Shown: positions 35,388-43,578 of the stretch, one piece after another
Position numbering within the stretch: position 1 is the first letter of the stretch
Layout of the letters: every line of letters starts with the position of its first letter
IMG/VR virus record: IMGVR_UViG_3300025117_000042
Coordinates: 39,541-103,540 of that record
Source of the DNA: a virus
Reading direction: 5' to 3' (one strand)
DNA: 64,000 nucleotides
The notes under the pieces: generated by a model
Database searches by the model: none
Seen by the model: the letters and a program-made list of their open reading frames with translations, nothing else
Told to the model about the DNA's origin: nothing
Translations under genes and position numbers: made by a program

Positions 35388-36566
35388 ATGCAATGTGAAT
35401 TCTCAGAAAGCTGTAGTCTGCATGGTTCCTGTAACAGCCCTAAGATCAGAATTGAAGGAAAGGTAAACCCTGATGTGCTGATCATTAGCGACTGCCCACA
35501 TGCTGAGGATGATAATTGTAACAGCGTCCTGGTAGGTGAAGGTGGGGAGCTGTTACGTGAAGCTTTGAGGGGCAATGGTTTTAATCTTAGCAAAGTAGCT
35601 TATACGTTTGTGGTGAAATGTAGACCTACGCAACAGAAGTGGGGTAAGATCGTAAATCGTGATCCTTCAGACAAGGAAGTAAAAACGTGTAAGCCTTTTG
35701 TATTAGCAGAGATAGAGGTATTCAAGCCAAAGATCATCCTCCTACTAGGCTCTGTAGCGTTCAAGGCTGTATTAGATGGTAAGGGGATCATGGCTAACCG
35801 GGGAAGGCTGTTTGAATACAACGGTATCCCGGTCATTCCGACCCTTCACCCTGATATGGTTATTAGAGATGATACACATCTAAATCCTTTCGTTAAAGAT
35901 ATCGAAACCCTGTGGAAGTTCTTCACCGGCACTATGCCAGTAGAGGAAAAGCCTACTGATTATATTCTCTGTGACACCAAACAAAAACTAGATGATCTAA
36001 TAGACTATGCTTCAGATAAAGATGAGTCAGCAGTTGACTTAGAAACATCTACTCTCAACATGTTTAAGGATGATTCACAGATCGTATGCTGTAGTTTTTC
36101 CTTCTTCGAATATGAAGCTCACATAATACCTTTGTATAATAAACAACAAATTTTTACCGGCAAGATGTTGAATTACGCAAAAGCGGTGTTAAAGATATTA
36201 TGTGAGTCTGAAATTAGGAAGATCCTTCAAAATGGTAAGTTCGATATCAAGTACCTGGAAGTGACGGAAGGTATTCTATTAAACAACATGGTTTCAGATA
36301 TCATGATGAAGTCCTACCTGTTCAATGAAGAGGCTAAAACACATGCTCTGGATTATCTGGTGTGGCAGTATGTGCCGGAAATGGGGAGCTATTGGGATGG
36401 TCTGGAGCAGTACAAGGCAGAGCACAAGGATTGTGATCCTGAGCAAGGCGGGACGTACAGGAATATTCCTTGGAAAGTAATGATACCTTATGTTGGAGCA
36501 GATACTGATGCTACTATTAGAATAGATCATCGGCTGAATGATTTACTGAAAGGAAAACAACCATGA
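35388..36566 (+). CDS. UDG-like domain fused to DNA polymerase 3'-5' exonuclease (split polymerase, part 1)
   Basis: 392 residues. Residues 1-180 match family-4/5-type uracil-DNA glycosylase: Cys3/9/15, LVGEGGELLREAL, VKCRP (Cys78), TCKPF (Cys101), LLLGSVAFKAVL and the PTLHPDM motif. The family's GEAPG-like catalytic motif is replaced by SDCPHAEDD, so activity is uncertain. Residues 190-392 are a DnaQ/PolA exonuclease: Asp217-x-Glu219 (AVDLETS), NGKFDIKYL and YVGADTDATIRI. It stops exactly where the PolA thumb would begin; the polymerase domain is the separate gene at 37541. Resembles SPO1-type UDG-exo-pol fusion, here broken. Confidence 0.85.
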   Translation: MQCEFSESCSLHGSCNSPKIRIEGKVNPDVLIISDCPHAEDDNCNSVLVGEGGELLREALRGNGFNLSKVAYTFVVKCRPTQQKWGKIVNRDPSDKEVKTCKPFVLAEIEVFKPKIILLLGSVAFKAVLDGKGIMANRGRLFEYNGIPVIPTLHPDMVIRDDTHLNPFVKDIETLWKFFTGTMPVEEKPTDYILCDTKQKLDDLIDYASDKDESAVDLETSTLNMFKDDSQIVCCSFSFFEYEAHIIPLYNKQQIFTGKMLNYAKAVLKILCESEIRKILQNGKFDIKYLEVTEGILLNNMVSDIMMKSYLFNEEAKTHALDYLVWQYVPEMGSYWDGLEQYKAEHKDCDPEQGGTYRNIPWKVMIPYVGADTDATIRIDHRLNDLLKGKQP

Positions 36567-36982
36567 AGATCTACATTGCATCTTGTAACCAAAACGTAGC
36601 AAGATCAGTTGCAGATTGTCTATTAAAAGAAGGTGGGTTTGAGATAGTGTCTACCTGGATCTATAAGGAGTTTAGCCGTACAGCAGATCTTACTGTTGAG
36701 GAACGGATTGAGATAGCTACCAGGGACACCAAGGAAGTATGCAGCGCCGATGCTTTGGTATTGTGTAGCGGGATACAACACTTTGCTGGCGGGAAGCATG
36801 TAGAAGCTGGCATAGCTATCGGTAGAGGCATTCCAGTTATAATATATGGTCATATAGAAAACATGCTTTATTGGAATCCAGATGTAGAGTGTTACAGTAA
36901 TATGGGCGAAGTACTACTGAGTCTAATAGCAAAGAAGCATGCGAAATATGATTATGTCTCTGAACACTTCACAAGAGGGTAA
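36563..36982 (+). CDS. Nucleoside 2-deoxyribosyltransferase-like protein
   Basis: 139 residues overlapping the exonuclease gene by ATGA. The pattern IYIASCNQNVARSVADCL, CSADALVLCSG, FAGGKHVEAGIAIGRGIPVI and a final small domain matches nucleoside deoxyribosyltransferase/TIR-like proteins common in phages. Members move deoxyribose between bases or remove bases from dNMPs. The Glu of HVEAG fits the usual nucleophile. Location inside the polymerase locus points to nucleotide pool or base-modification work. Substrate unknown. Confidence 0.65.
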   Translation: MKIYIASCNQNVARSVADCLLKEGGFEIVSTWIYKEFSRTADLTVEERIEIATRDTKEVCSADALVLCSGIQHFAGGKHVEAGIAIGRGIPVIIYGHIENMLYWNPDVECYSNMGEVLLSLIAKKHAKYDYVSEHFTRG

Positions 36983-37001
36983 AAGAGAGGAGTTATTGTC
37001 T

Positions 37002-37541
37002 ATGATTGTGCTTGTCGATATGGATGGAATTGTAGCTAAGTTAGAAGAACCTTGGCTAGCTTTGTATAACAAAGATTATGATGACTGTCTTGTGTCAGAG
37101 GATATGACTGATTTCGATTGGTCGAAGATAGTAAAGCCTGAATGTGGCACTAAGATCTTCAGTTATTTAGCTACAGAAGGCTTATTTCTTAACTGTGAGC
37201 CTTACGAAAACTCAGTTGATGCTTTATTACAACTATATTTAGACAAGCACGAACTGTATTTTGTAACAAAAGCTCATAATCTGGCAAAGTTTGCCGTTAT
37301 AGAGAAGATGGATTGGGTTGACAAGCACTTTCCGTTCATAGGTCGAGATAAAGTTATTTGTACAGGTTATAAGCACTTGATTCGTGGAGATGTTTTAATA
37401 GATGACTACCACAAAAACTTCCGTGGTTTTCAGGGTAAGAAGCTCCTGTTTGATCGTCCCTGGAATAGGAGTGCTTGCGAGATTGATCTGGTGAGAGTTT
37501 ACACCTGGGATCATGTACTTTATGAAATAGAGAATATGTAA
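37002..37541 (+). CDS. 5'(3')-deoxyribonucleotidase (NT5C/HAD family)
   Basis: 179 residues from ATG 37002, preferred over an earlier frame opening at 36939 because AGAGAGGAG lies nine bases upstream. HAD motif I DMDGIVA (DxDG), a FDWSKIV segment, FVTKAH (motif II) and LIDDYHKNF (motif IV) match the 5'-nucleotidase NT5C family. It removes phosphate from dNMPs and would shape deoxynucleotide pools. The end overlaps the polymerase start (TAATG). Confidence 0.8.
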   Translation: MIVLVDMDGIVAKLEEPWLALYNKDYDDCLVSEDMTDFDWSKIVKPECGTKIFSYLATEGLFLNCEPYENSVDALLQLYLDKHELYFVTKAHNLAKFAVIEKMDWVDKHFPFIGRDKVICTGYKHLIRGDVLIDDYHKNFRGFQGKKLLFDRPWNRSACEIDLVRVYTWDHVLYEIENM

Positions 37542-38902
37542 TGCTTGACGGTGTGTTTCCTTCACAAAATAGTTTCTCAGAGGTAAACGATCATCTGTTT
37601 ATCCCTGCACTGTACGCTCTTAAAGAGGTAGAGAAGCAGGGATTTACTATTGATATGAATAAGTTTCTCTGTTTAGAGGAAGGTTACACAGTAAAGCTGA
37701 ATCAACTGGAGGATAGAGTCAGGAGCTATCCTGAAGTATTGAGTGTAGAAAAGAAGATAGACAAGAAGTTTAACCTTAATTCAGGGGATCAGATACATGA
37801 GCTGTTCTTTGTAGAGATGGGTCTATCTCCTGAAGGTATAGAACCGACAGATAGCGGTAAACGGTTAAGCACTGGTAAGAAGACCATAGCAAAGCTGAAA
37901 GATAAGCATGAGATAGTAGAGCTTATCAATCAGCATAAGAAGTACGCCACACTGTATAAGATGTTCGTTAAGCCATTGAGGAAGCACATTTGTCTTGATG
38001 GCAGGGTACATTGTGTCTATCTCCCTCTTACAAAGACAGGGAGGCTTATCTGTTTCGATCCAAACCTTCAGCAGATACCAAAGAACATAAAAGCTGCTGA
38101 CATAGGTTTCGACTTCGATCCTGCTCTGAACATAAAAACTATGTATATTCCATTCGATAAAGATTATTTATTGATGGAAGCTGACTATAGCCAGATGGAG
38201 CTTAGAATCCTTGCAGCCTATTGCCAGGATGAGGTGATGAAGGGGATCTTACTGCGGGGAGAGGATATTCACTTAGCTACAGGTCAGGCTATGGCCGATA
38301 TCGTGGAGCCTGGGGTTATTGTAGACAAGGACAGCAAATGGAGGAAAGCAGCAAAGACAATCAACTTTGGTATTATATATGGCGAGGGTGACAAGGCTCT
38401 AGCCGAGGCTCTGCATGTAACAGAGAAGGAAGCAAAACAGTTTAAGCGTAACTACTTCGATAGCATGCCTGGGGTTGAAACCTTCCTTGATGATGTATAC
38501 AATTTCGTATACGAAAATAGGTATGTTACTACAATGTTTGGGAATTACCGGAGGTTGTTGGGGGTAACATCTCCTCAGAAGTTTGTCAGGTTTGAGGCAC
38601 TGCGGCAAGCTTTGAACATGCCGATCCAAGGTACAGCAGGGCAGTACACTATCTGTGCTATTATAAACATCATTGATATTATACGTAAGTACAAGATGAA
38701 GTCTCGTATAATAGCAACAATTCACGACTCCATTATGTTTTGTGTACATAAAGATGAGATAAAACAAATGGCAGAGATAGCTCAGACAGTTATGGCGAAT
38801 CCTACTAACCCATTGATTTATTGGGATCTAGGTGTACCACTGAAAGCAGATTTGAAGTTGAGTGAAAATAGTTGGGCGGATCTGAAAGATTTTACACCGT
38901 AA
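37541..38902 (+). CDS. DNA polymerase I-type polymerase domain (split polymerase, part 2)
   Basis: 453 residues: thumb (about 20-150, EKQGFTIDMNKF), then palm/fingers. Motif A LMEADYSQMELRILAAY, motif B KAAKTINFGIIYGEG, motif C TIHDSIMFCVH; all catalytic residues are present. No exonuclease domain; this is the gene at 35388, so together they equal a normal PolA with a UDG extension. The start overlaps the nucleotidase stop and has only a weak RBS, implying coupled translation. The two parts must presumably associate. Confidence 0.92.
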   Translation: MLDGVFPSQNSFSEVNDHLFIPALYALKEVEKQGFTIDMNKFLCLEEGYTVKLNQLEDRVRSYPEVLSVEKKIDKKFNLNSGDQIHELFFVEMGLSPEGIEPTDSGKRLSTGKKTIAKLKDKHEIVELINQHKKYATLYKMFVKPLRKHICLDGRVHCVYLPLTKTGRLICFDPNLQQIPKNIKAADIGFDFDPALNIKTMYIPFDKDYLLMEADYSQMELRILAAYCQDEVMKGILLRGEDIHLATGQAMADIVEPGVIVDKDSKWRKAAKTINFGIIYGEGDKALAEALHVTEKEAKQFKRNYFDSMPGVETFLDDVYNFVYENRYVTTMFGNYRRLLGVTSPQKFVRFEALRQALNMPIQGTAGQYTICAIINIIDIIRKYKMKSRIIATIHDSIMFCVHKDEIKQMAEIAQTVMANPTNPLIYWDLGVPLKADLKLSENSWADLKDFTP

Positions 38903-38960
38903 CGGGTATATACCCTAGTATGAGGGCTAAATTCCAACAGGGAGGATTAAAGGATAGTAT

Positions 38961-39464
38961 ATGGTAAAACACGATGCAGGAATTTTGAAGTTGTCTATTA
39001 CATTGGATCGTAAGTATGAGTGTGACTTGAACACTGACCTTGATATCGACAAAGGAGCTATAGATAAAGCTTTGTCGGATCAGCCTTCTATGTTTGCGTG
39101 GTACGCAGTGTTGAGTGAGATGGCTAAAGCAGCTGCTCTGTCGGCAAAAAATGACCTGGAATTGACAGAGGCTGAGTTGGATCAGCAGATAAGGAGAGAG
39201 TGGGATACAGACAAGTACGGAAAAATGACTGAAGCAGGTATACAGTCTATTATGCGAATGCTCACAAAGCATAAAAGAGCTGTAGAAGCCTATCATACAG
39301 CAAAGAAGAATGAAGGAATAATGGCTGTAGCAAAGCAGTCGTTCGAACAGCGTAAGGACATGCTTATCAGTATTGCTTCCAACATGAGAGCTGAGATGGA
39401 TGTGAATCTCAGAATCAATAAGCAATCAGTAGCAGAGAAAATCAGAAAGATAAAGGAGAGCTAA
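38961..39464 (+). CDS. Putative recombination mediator (UvsY-like)
   Basis: 167 residues, mostly helical and charged, beginning with a short beta segment (ILKLSITLDRKYECDLN) then ALSDQPSMFAWYAVLSEMAK and long helices rich in Lys/Glu. Encoded just before the SSB gene and near RecA, the usual place of UvsY-type mediators that load recombinase on SSB-coated DNA. Size fits. No diagnostic motif; assigned from order and composition. The 58-nt gap upstream holds a palindrome GGGTATATACCC (38904-38915) of unknown role. Confidence 0.5.
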   Translation: MVKHDAGILKLSITLDRKYECDLNTDLDIDKGAIDKALSDQPSMFAWYAVLSEMAKAAALSAKNDLELTEAELDQQIRREWDTDKYGKMTEAGIQSIMRMLTKHKRAVEAYHTAKKNEGIMAVAKQSFEQRKDMLISIASNMRAEMDVNLRINKQSVAEKIRKIKES

Positions 39465-39467
39465 GTA

Positions 39468-40493
39468 ATGGCATTCTCAGCGGAAGATGCAAAGAAGAAA
39501 CTGGCAGAGCTTAAAGCAAAAAACAAGGGAGGTGATTATTTACAGTGGAAAGATGGTGCTAACAATCTTAGGGTACTGTGTGACGAGGATCTTGATTGGT
39601 ACGCTGAGGTAGACTTGCATTATTTTAAAGTAGGCAAGGATACAATGGCTGTAGCTTGTAACAAGTCGATAGATGGCAGTGACTGTTACTTCTGTAATAT
39701 GGTAGAAGCTCTGTATGCTACTAAAGATAAAAATGATAAGGAGCTGGCAGGTAGGCTAAAGGCAAAGACACGCTTTTATGCTAATGTAATAGATCGTGAT
39801 GATGACAATAAGATCAAAGTAGCTCAGTTTGGTTCTCAGGTGTTGGAAGGTATGCTAAAGTATTTTGCTCATATCGACTACCAAGATGATTTGTTCACAA
39901 AACCTGATGGGTTTAATTATGATTTTATTGTCACAAAAGCCGGAGAAGGCAAGGATAATACCAAGTATTCTGTTGAGGCTCGTAAGAATCCATCGAAGTT
40001 GGGTGTAAAGAGAGAAGATATCAAGCTTGCCGATCTTAACGCTCTGGCAACAACAGAAGTGTTTACTGCCGATGAGCAGGAGAAGTTGCTGGATGGCACA
40101 AGCAAGGAAGATATTATAAAAGCTAGGAAAGGGGGAGGCGATACAAAGAAGGAGACTAAGAAAGAAACCAAGAAAGAAGAACCTGCGCGTAAAGCGAAAC
40201 CGGAAGTCAAGAAGATGAGTCCAGAAGACAAGTATGCTGAGTATATTAGCAAACTTCCGATGGAGATTCCTAAAGTCAAGAAGCTGTACAACCTGTGGTT
40301 GGAAGATGATGGCACAGAAGAAGGTATCCTTGCCCTGGTCGAGAAGTATGGCGAGGATGATGATCCACCTGTTCCGCCTGAAGAGGAAGAAACTACACCT
40401 GAAACTGAGTCCGGTGATGGAGAGGAATCAGATCTGGATGCAGAGATTAAGGCAGCAGCCGCACGTTTTGCTAAAGGTAAAGGTAAAAAATAA
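39468..40493 (+). CDS. Single-stranded DNA-binding protein, gp32-like
   Basis: 341 residues. An N-terminal Lys-rich helix (EDAKKKLAELKAKNKGGDYL) leads into an OB-like core with a metal site (CNKSIDGSDCYFC, about 63-75) as in T4 gp32-type proteins. Residues 225-250 are a KKETKKE repeat; after it comes an acidic region (EEEETTPETES) and finally a basic FAKGKGKK end. The acidic segment should contact replisome partners. It protects ssDNA beside the mediator gene. Good match in layout. Confidence 0.75.
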   Translation: MAFSAEDAKKKLAELKAKNKGGDYLQWKDGANNLRVLCDEDLDWYAEVDLHYFKVGKDTMAVACNKSIDGSDCYFCNMVEALYATKDKNDKELAGRLKAKTRFYANVIDRDDDNKIKVAQFGSQVLEGMLKYFAHIDYQDDLFTKPDGFNYDFIVTKAGEGKDNTKYSVEARKNPSKLGVKREDIKLADLNALATTEVFTADEQEKLLDGTSKEDIIKARKGGGDTKKETKKETKKEEPARKAKPEVKKMSPEDKYAEYISKLPMEIPKVKKLYNLWLEDDGTEEGILALVEKYGEDDDPPVPPEEEETTPETESGDGEESDLDAEIKAAAARFAKGKGKK

Positions 40494-40513
40494 TATAAGG
40501 AGTGAATTTTCTT

Positions 40514-40693
40514 ATGGATGAGTTTCAAAAGCTTGAAAAGGTCATTGCTGAAGCAAGGACTGATGCAGATAAGTTCTTTAACAGAGGTAACAATGCAGCT
40601 GGGACAAGACTTCGTGCTCATATGCAGACCATTAAGCAGCTGGCACAATCAGTAAGGATTAACGTATCTGAAGCAAGAAGTTCCGAGCAGTAA
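40514..40693 (+). CDS. Short histone H1-like protein of the Hc1 family
   Basis: 59 residues from ATG 40514 (AAGGAG eleven bases upstream; an in-frame GTG at 40502 overlaps that RBS). The sequence (FQKLEKVIAEARTDADKFFN, then GNNAAGTRLRAHMQTIKQLA) closely follows the N-terminal domain of bacterial Hc1 proteins, but the Lys/Ala-rich DNA-binding tail is absent. It may bind a partner or tune the larger H1-like protein. A strong terminator follows at once. Family call is by memory of the motif, so moderate-high. Confidence 0.7.
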   Translation: MDEFQKLEKVIAEARTDADKFFNRGNNAAGTRLRAHMQTIKQLAQSVRINVSEARSSEQ

Positions 40694-40710
40694 AGATATC
40701 TATTACAACC

Positions 40711-40748
40711 AAAAGGCACTAGGACTGATACTCTTAGTGCCTTTTTTT
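40711..40748 (+). terminator. Strong intrinsic terminator after the Hc1-like gene
   Basis: 14-bp stem (40711-40724 with 40732-40745; one G.U) with a 7-nt loop and TTTTTTT. The best terminator in the window; it closes the polymerase/SSB operon. Confidence 0.9.
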
Positions 40749-40757
40749 GGAGGTTTT

Positions 40758-41039
40758 GTGAATGTTGATACTATAAATGGTTTGTTTGAGCTAGTAGGGG
40801 GGATTATTTGTTGGTTGAATGTAAGAAAGCTTCTAATAGATAAAAGCATCAAAGGTGTGCATTGGGGTGTACAAGCCTTTTTCTCTGTATGGGGCGTGTG
40901 GAATTTATATTATTATCCGTCATTAGGCCAGTGGTGTTCTTTTTGGGGGGGTGTTTTCCTTATGACCGGTAATGCTATATGGACTGTATTAGCTATACAT
41001 TATATAAGAAAGGAAAGAGATTATGGCAGAGTTCTGTAA
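40758..41039 (+). CDS. Small membrane protein (three membrane segments)
   Basis: 93 residues from GTG 40758, chosen because GGAGG is five bases upstream; an upstream in-frame GTG lies within the terminator. Three hydrophobic helices (about 6-22, 36-54, 62-84) with Trp/Tyr-rich ends (WGVWNLYYYPSLGQW). The GGIICWLNVRKLL and SLGQW features recall SemiSWEET-like phage proteins, but this is only a likeness. Overlaps the next gene by 17 nt. Confidence 0.6.
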   Translation: MNVDTINGLFELVGGIICWLNVRKLLIDKSIKGVHWGVQAFFSVWGVWNLYYYPSLGQWCSFWGGVFLMTGNAIWTVLAIHYIRKERDYGRVL

Positions 41040-41223
41040 CCAATGTGCTAAGATGTATGGCTTTCCTGAAGGAGACTTCAAGACAGAAGAGAAATTGGAG
41101 CCAGGGTTAGGCTGGGGAGTACTTTGTGAAGGTTGTGGCCCGATTCTGGTTGATTCAGACGGTAATTGCTTAGCTGAGAGTATGGGGTTCAAGTGTGATG
41201 AACCAAGTCACTATTGCAAGTAA
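41023..41223 (+). CDS. Small Cys-rich protein (likely zinc ribbon)
   Basis: 66 residues with Cys5-x2-Cys8, a CEGC pair at 35-38 and further Cys (residues 49, 58, 65). RBS AAAGGAAAG. The N-terminal CNQCAK plus GVLCEGCG fits a two-knuckle zinc ribbon, as in many small phage proteins. Function unknown; it overlaps the membrane protein and sits before recA. Confidence 0.6.
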   Translation: MAEFCNQCAKMYGFPEGDFKTEEKLEPGLGWGVLCEGCGPILVDSDGNCLAESMGFKCDEPSHYCK

Positions 41224-41235
41224 GGAGAACAGTAC

Positions 41236-42354
41236 ATGGCAGTGAGAAAAAGCAAGGGAGCAGATCCAGTAGATGATCTAATAGATTCAGCGGTTAAAGC
41301 AGTACAAGGCAAGTTCGGTAAGGAGTCAGTAACAAGGCTTAACAATAGTTCCGATCTGGCTACTATCAAGAGCCATACCAGTTTTGGTCATTGGGGGCTG
41401 GATCGTATTACTGGTGGTGGTGCTCCTGCTGGTAGGTTGGTAGAGCTGTACGGTGCTAACTCAGTAGGGAAGAGCTTTCTAATAGATGCTCTGCTTGCCA
41501 ACTGTCAAGCTCAAGGTGGGATAGCTATATTAGATGACATGGAACATGCCTATGATCGTTTCTTCGGTGAGATTGCTGGTGTAGACAACGATAGGTTGAT
41601 ATACATGGCATCTGAAACTGTTGAGGAGTTTTGGGATCGGATGGAGTGTACTTTGGTTAGTATATTAACAAAGAATCCCAATGCATACATTCTGTACGCT
41701 GGAGACAGTATCGCTCAGGTTCCCTCCAAAGAAGAGAAGAATACCGATCTGGATGATGTAGGTGGATTCAGGACTGAGAAAGCTACAGCCATTACTATAG
41801 GAGCCAGGAAGACCACTAGCTTGATAGGCAAGCACAATGTAGCCTTAGTGATAGTGAATCAGCTGAAACATAAGGTAGGAGTTATGTTTGGCTCTGATGA
41901 GTATTGCGCTGGTGGTGATGCTTTAGGTTTTTGGGCATCTATTAGACTCCGCTTGTCTATTATAGACATGATCCGTGGCAACTTTGATGATGAGGACATG
42001 ACAGCTGCGGAGGAGCTTGAAGAGGATAAGAAGAAGGATAAGAAGAAAGGTGCTCCGAAGAAGGATAGCCCGATCATCGGTGTGCGTGGCAAGGCAATAG
42101 CCAAAAAGAATAAGATAGTGAAACCGTTCCAAGAAACGGAGTTCGATCTGTACTTTGATAAGGGGCTTGACTATACCAGCGGCTGCTTTGATCTACTACG
42201 TAAAGACGGCATAGTATCACCTGGATGTAACAAGGATGGAGAGATGACAAAAGGCTGGTATCTGTACGATGGCGCTAACTGGCGAAAGAAAGAGCTGGAG
42301 CAGCACTTTAGAGAACATCCAGACCTGTTGAAACAATACTCTAATCTGAGGTGA
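41236..42354 (+). CDS. RecA/UvsX-type recombinase
   Basis: 372 residues. Walker A YGANSVGKS at 72-80, ILDDMEHAYD (Walker B-like), a GGFRTEKATA loop and a VIVNQLKHKVGVMFGSDEY segment (L2 region) match RecA-like ATPases. A Lys/Asp-rich insert (KKKDKKKGAPKKD, about 262-275) and a C-terminal domain follow. It catalyses strand exchange for recombination-dependent replication and repair with the SSB, mediator and 46/47 nuclease encoded nearby. The N-terminus carries the RKSK motif shared with other proteins here. Confidence 0.85.
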   Translation: MAVRKSKGADPVDDLIDSAVKAVQGKFGKESVTRLNNSSDLATIKSHTSFGHWGLDRITGGGAPAGRLVELYGANSVGKSFLIDALLANCQAQGGIAILDDMEHAYDRFFGEIAGVDNDRLIYMASETVEEFWDRMECTLVSILTKNPNAYILYAGDSIAQVPSKEEKNTDLDDVGGFRTEKATAITIGARKTTSLIGKHNVALVIVNQLKHKVGVMFGSDEYCAGGDALGFWASIRLRLSIIDMIRGNFDDEDMTAAEELEEDKKKDKKKGAPKKDSPIIGVRGKAIAKKNKIVKPFQETEFDLYFDKGLDYTSGCFDLLRKDGIVSPGCNKDGEMTKGWYLYDGANWRKKELEQHFREHPDLLKQYSNLR

Positions 42355-42357
42355 TGT

Positions 42358-42684
42358 ATGAATAAGAAAGCAGTCATTGAAAAAATAGTGGAAAAGGTTT
42401 TAAATACGACCTTAAAGGATGGCAAGTATTTAGGCCAAGAGGGTATCTTTGACCCTTTCCTGTTTGTTACTCATGACACTATTGTATTAAATTATATCAA
42501 TACTCATTGGAGCACCGAGGATAAGACAAAGTTTCTGCGCTGGTATGGTTCACTACAACAACGTAGGTTATATAATAGAATGACACATAAAGATCATTCT
42601 ACAACGAAGGTTGGAGTTCAGCTACCTGGAGACTACAGCCTAGCAGCATTGAGGGTTTTAGGGATAGATCCGTGGCAACTCTAA
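42358..42684 (+). CDS. Conserved-looking small protein between recA and exonuclease
   Basis: 108 residues, ATG right after the recA stop. N-terminal helix (KAVIEKIVEKVLNTTLKDGK), hydrophobic middle (DPFLFVTHDTIVLNY), then a basic RLYNRMTHKDH and LPGDYSLAALRVLG end. No known domain. It overlaps the exonuclease start by 13 nt, so translation is coupled. A recombination-associated role is a guess from position. Confidence 0.6.
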   Translation: MNKKAVIEKIVEKVLNTTLKDGKYLGQEGIFDPFLFVTHDTIVLNYINTHWSTEDKTKFLRWYGSLQQRRLYNRMTHKDHSTTKVGVQLPGDYSLAALRVLGIDPWQL

Positions 42685-43574
42685 TAGTAGACGGCAATAA
42701 TTTAGCCAAACGAGTTTGGAAAGGCACTCCAATGCTTACTACCTCCTCTGGTAAGCATGTGTCTACCATTTTTGGGGTGCTGAGGGCTTTGCGTTCAGGG
42801 GTGGTACGATTTAAGCCTTCAGAAGTTCTCGTTACCTGGGATGACCACCCCAAAGCTCGTTTGGCTATTTTTCCTGAATACAAAAAGAAACGTAAGGAAA
42901 AGAGGAAGGAGTTCACTCCTGAAGAGGAAGAGGAGTACAGGCAGCATAACGAGCAGGTTAAGGAGCTATTTAATATAATAGCAATGTTGGGGGTTCATCA
43001 GTACAAGGGTAAGAATATTGAGGCAGACGATATAATAGCATTGCTAGCTAAGGAATCCAGCGATAAAGCTATTATCTTATCTGAGGATAAAGACTTCCTT
43101 CAGCTGGTATCGGAGAAGGTGCATGTTTACCGGCCTATGGCAGACAAGTATTATACTGTGGACAATTTTGAGGAGCATACTGGTGTGGCTACACCTGAGA
43201 TGTATCTGCATGTTCGCTTTATTACTGGTGATAGCTCTGACGAGATACCTGGGGTGCCAGGGTTCAAGGAGACAAGAGCTTTGCCGTTAATCCAGAAGCA
43301 TGGTGATATTAGAAAAGTTATGGCGGCAGCTAAACTTGAAAAAGGTAAGCTAATGCAGACACTTGCAAGTTCTACAAAAACTATAGCTCGTAACATTTTG
43401 TTGATGGATTTAAGGTACTCCGTTGACTTTATGTACGATGAGTTATATAATATAAGATATGAGGGTAGTTTTGACGAAAGAGAATTTAGAGCCACACTAA
43501 TTAAATATGAGTTTTATAGCTTCCTCCGAAACATGAGGGAGTTTATGCTGCCATTCAAGAACCTAGTGAGGTAG
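42672..43574 (+). CDS. 5'-3' exonuclease (FEN/T5 type)
   Basis: 300 residues from GTG 42672. Family motifs: DGNNLAKR, LVTWDDHPKARLAIFPEYKKK (conserved Asp and Arg/Lys clamp), GKNIEADDIIALLAKE (metal-binding acids), SEDKDFLQLV and TGDSSDEIPGVPGFK (helix-hairpin-helix). It removes flaps and RNA primers. In PolA-type hosts this activity is fused to polymerase; here it is separate. Confident. Confidence 0.9.
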   Translation: MATLIVDGNNLAKRVWKGTPMLTTSSGKHVSTIFGVLRALRSGVVRFKPSEVLVTWDDHPKARLAIFPEYKKKRKEKRKEFTPEEEEEYRQHNEQVKELFNIIAMLGVHQYKGKNIEADDIIALLAKESSDKAIILSEDKDFLQLVSEKVHVYRPMADKYYTVDNFEEHTGVATPEMYLHVRFITGDSSDEIPGVPGFKETRALPLIQKHGDIRKVMAAAKLEKGKLMQTLASSTKTIARNILLMDLRYSVDFMYDELYNIRYEGSFDEREFRATLIKYEFYSFLRNMREFMLPFKNLVR

Positions 43575-43578
43575 AAGG

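Noticed and set aside
36563-37541. Intein or group I intron with homing endonuclease splitting the polymerase
   Set aside because: The inserted genes are nucleotide-metabolism proteins, the polymerase halves have their own start and stop codons, and no intein junction or endonuclease motif is visible.
38904-38915. Palindrome GGGTATATACCC as an operator or terminator
   Set aside because: Single copy, short and without a T tract; no second site seen, so no function can be claimed.
39917-40648. Reverse-strand open frame of 243 codons opposite the SSB gene
   Set aside because: Ser-rich low complexity arises from the Lys/Glu codons of the SSB tail on the other strand.
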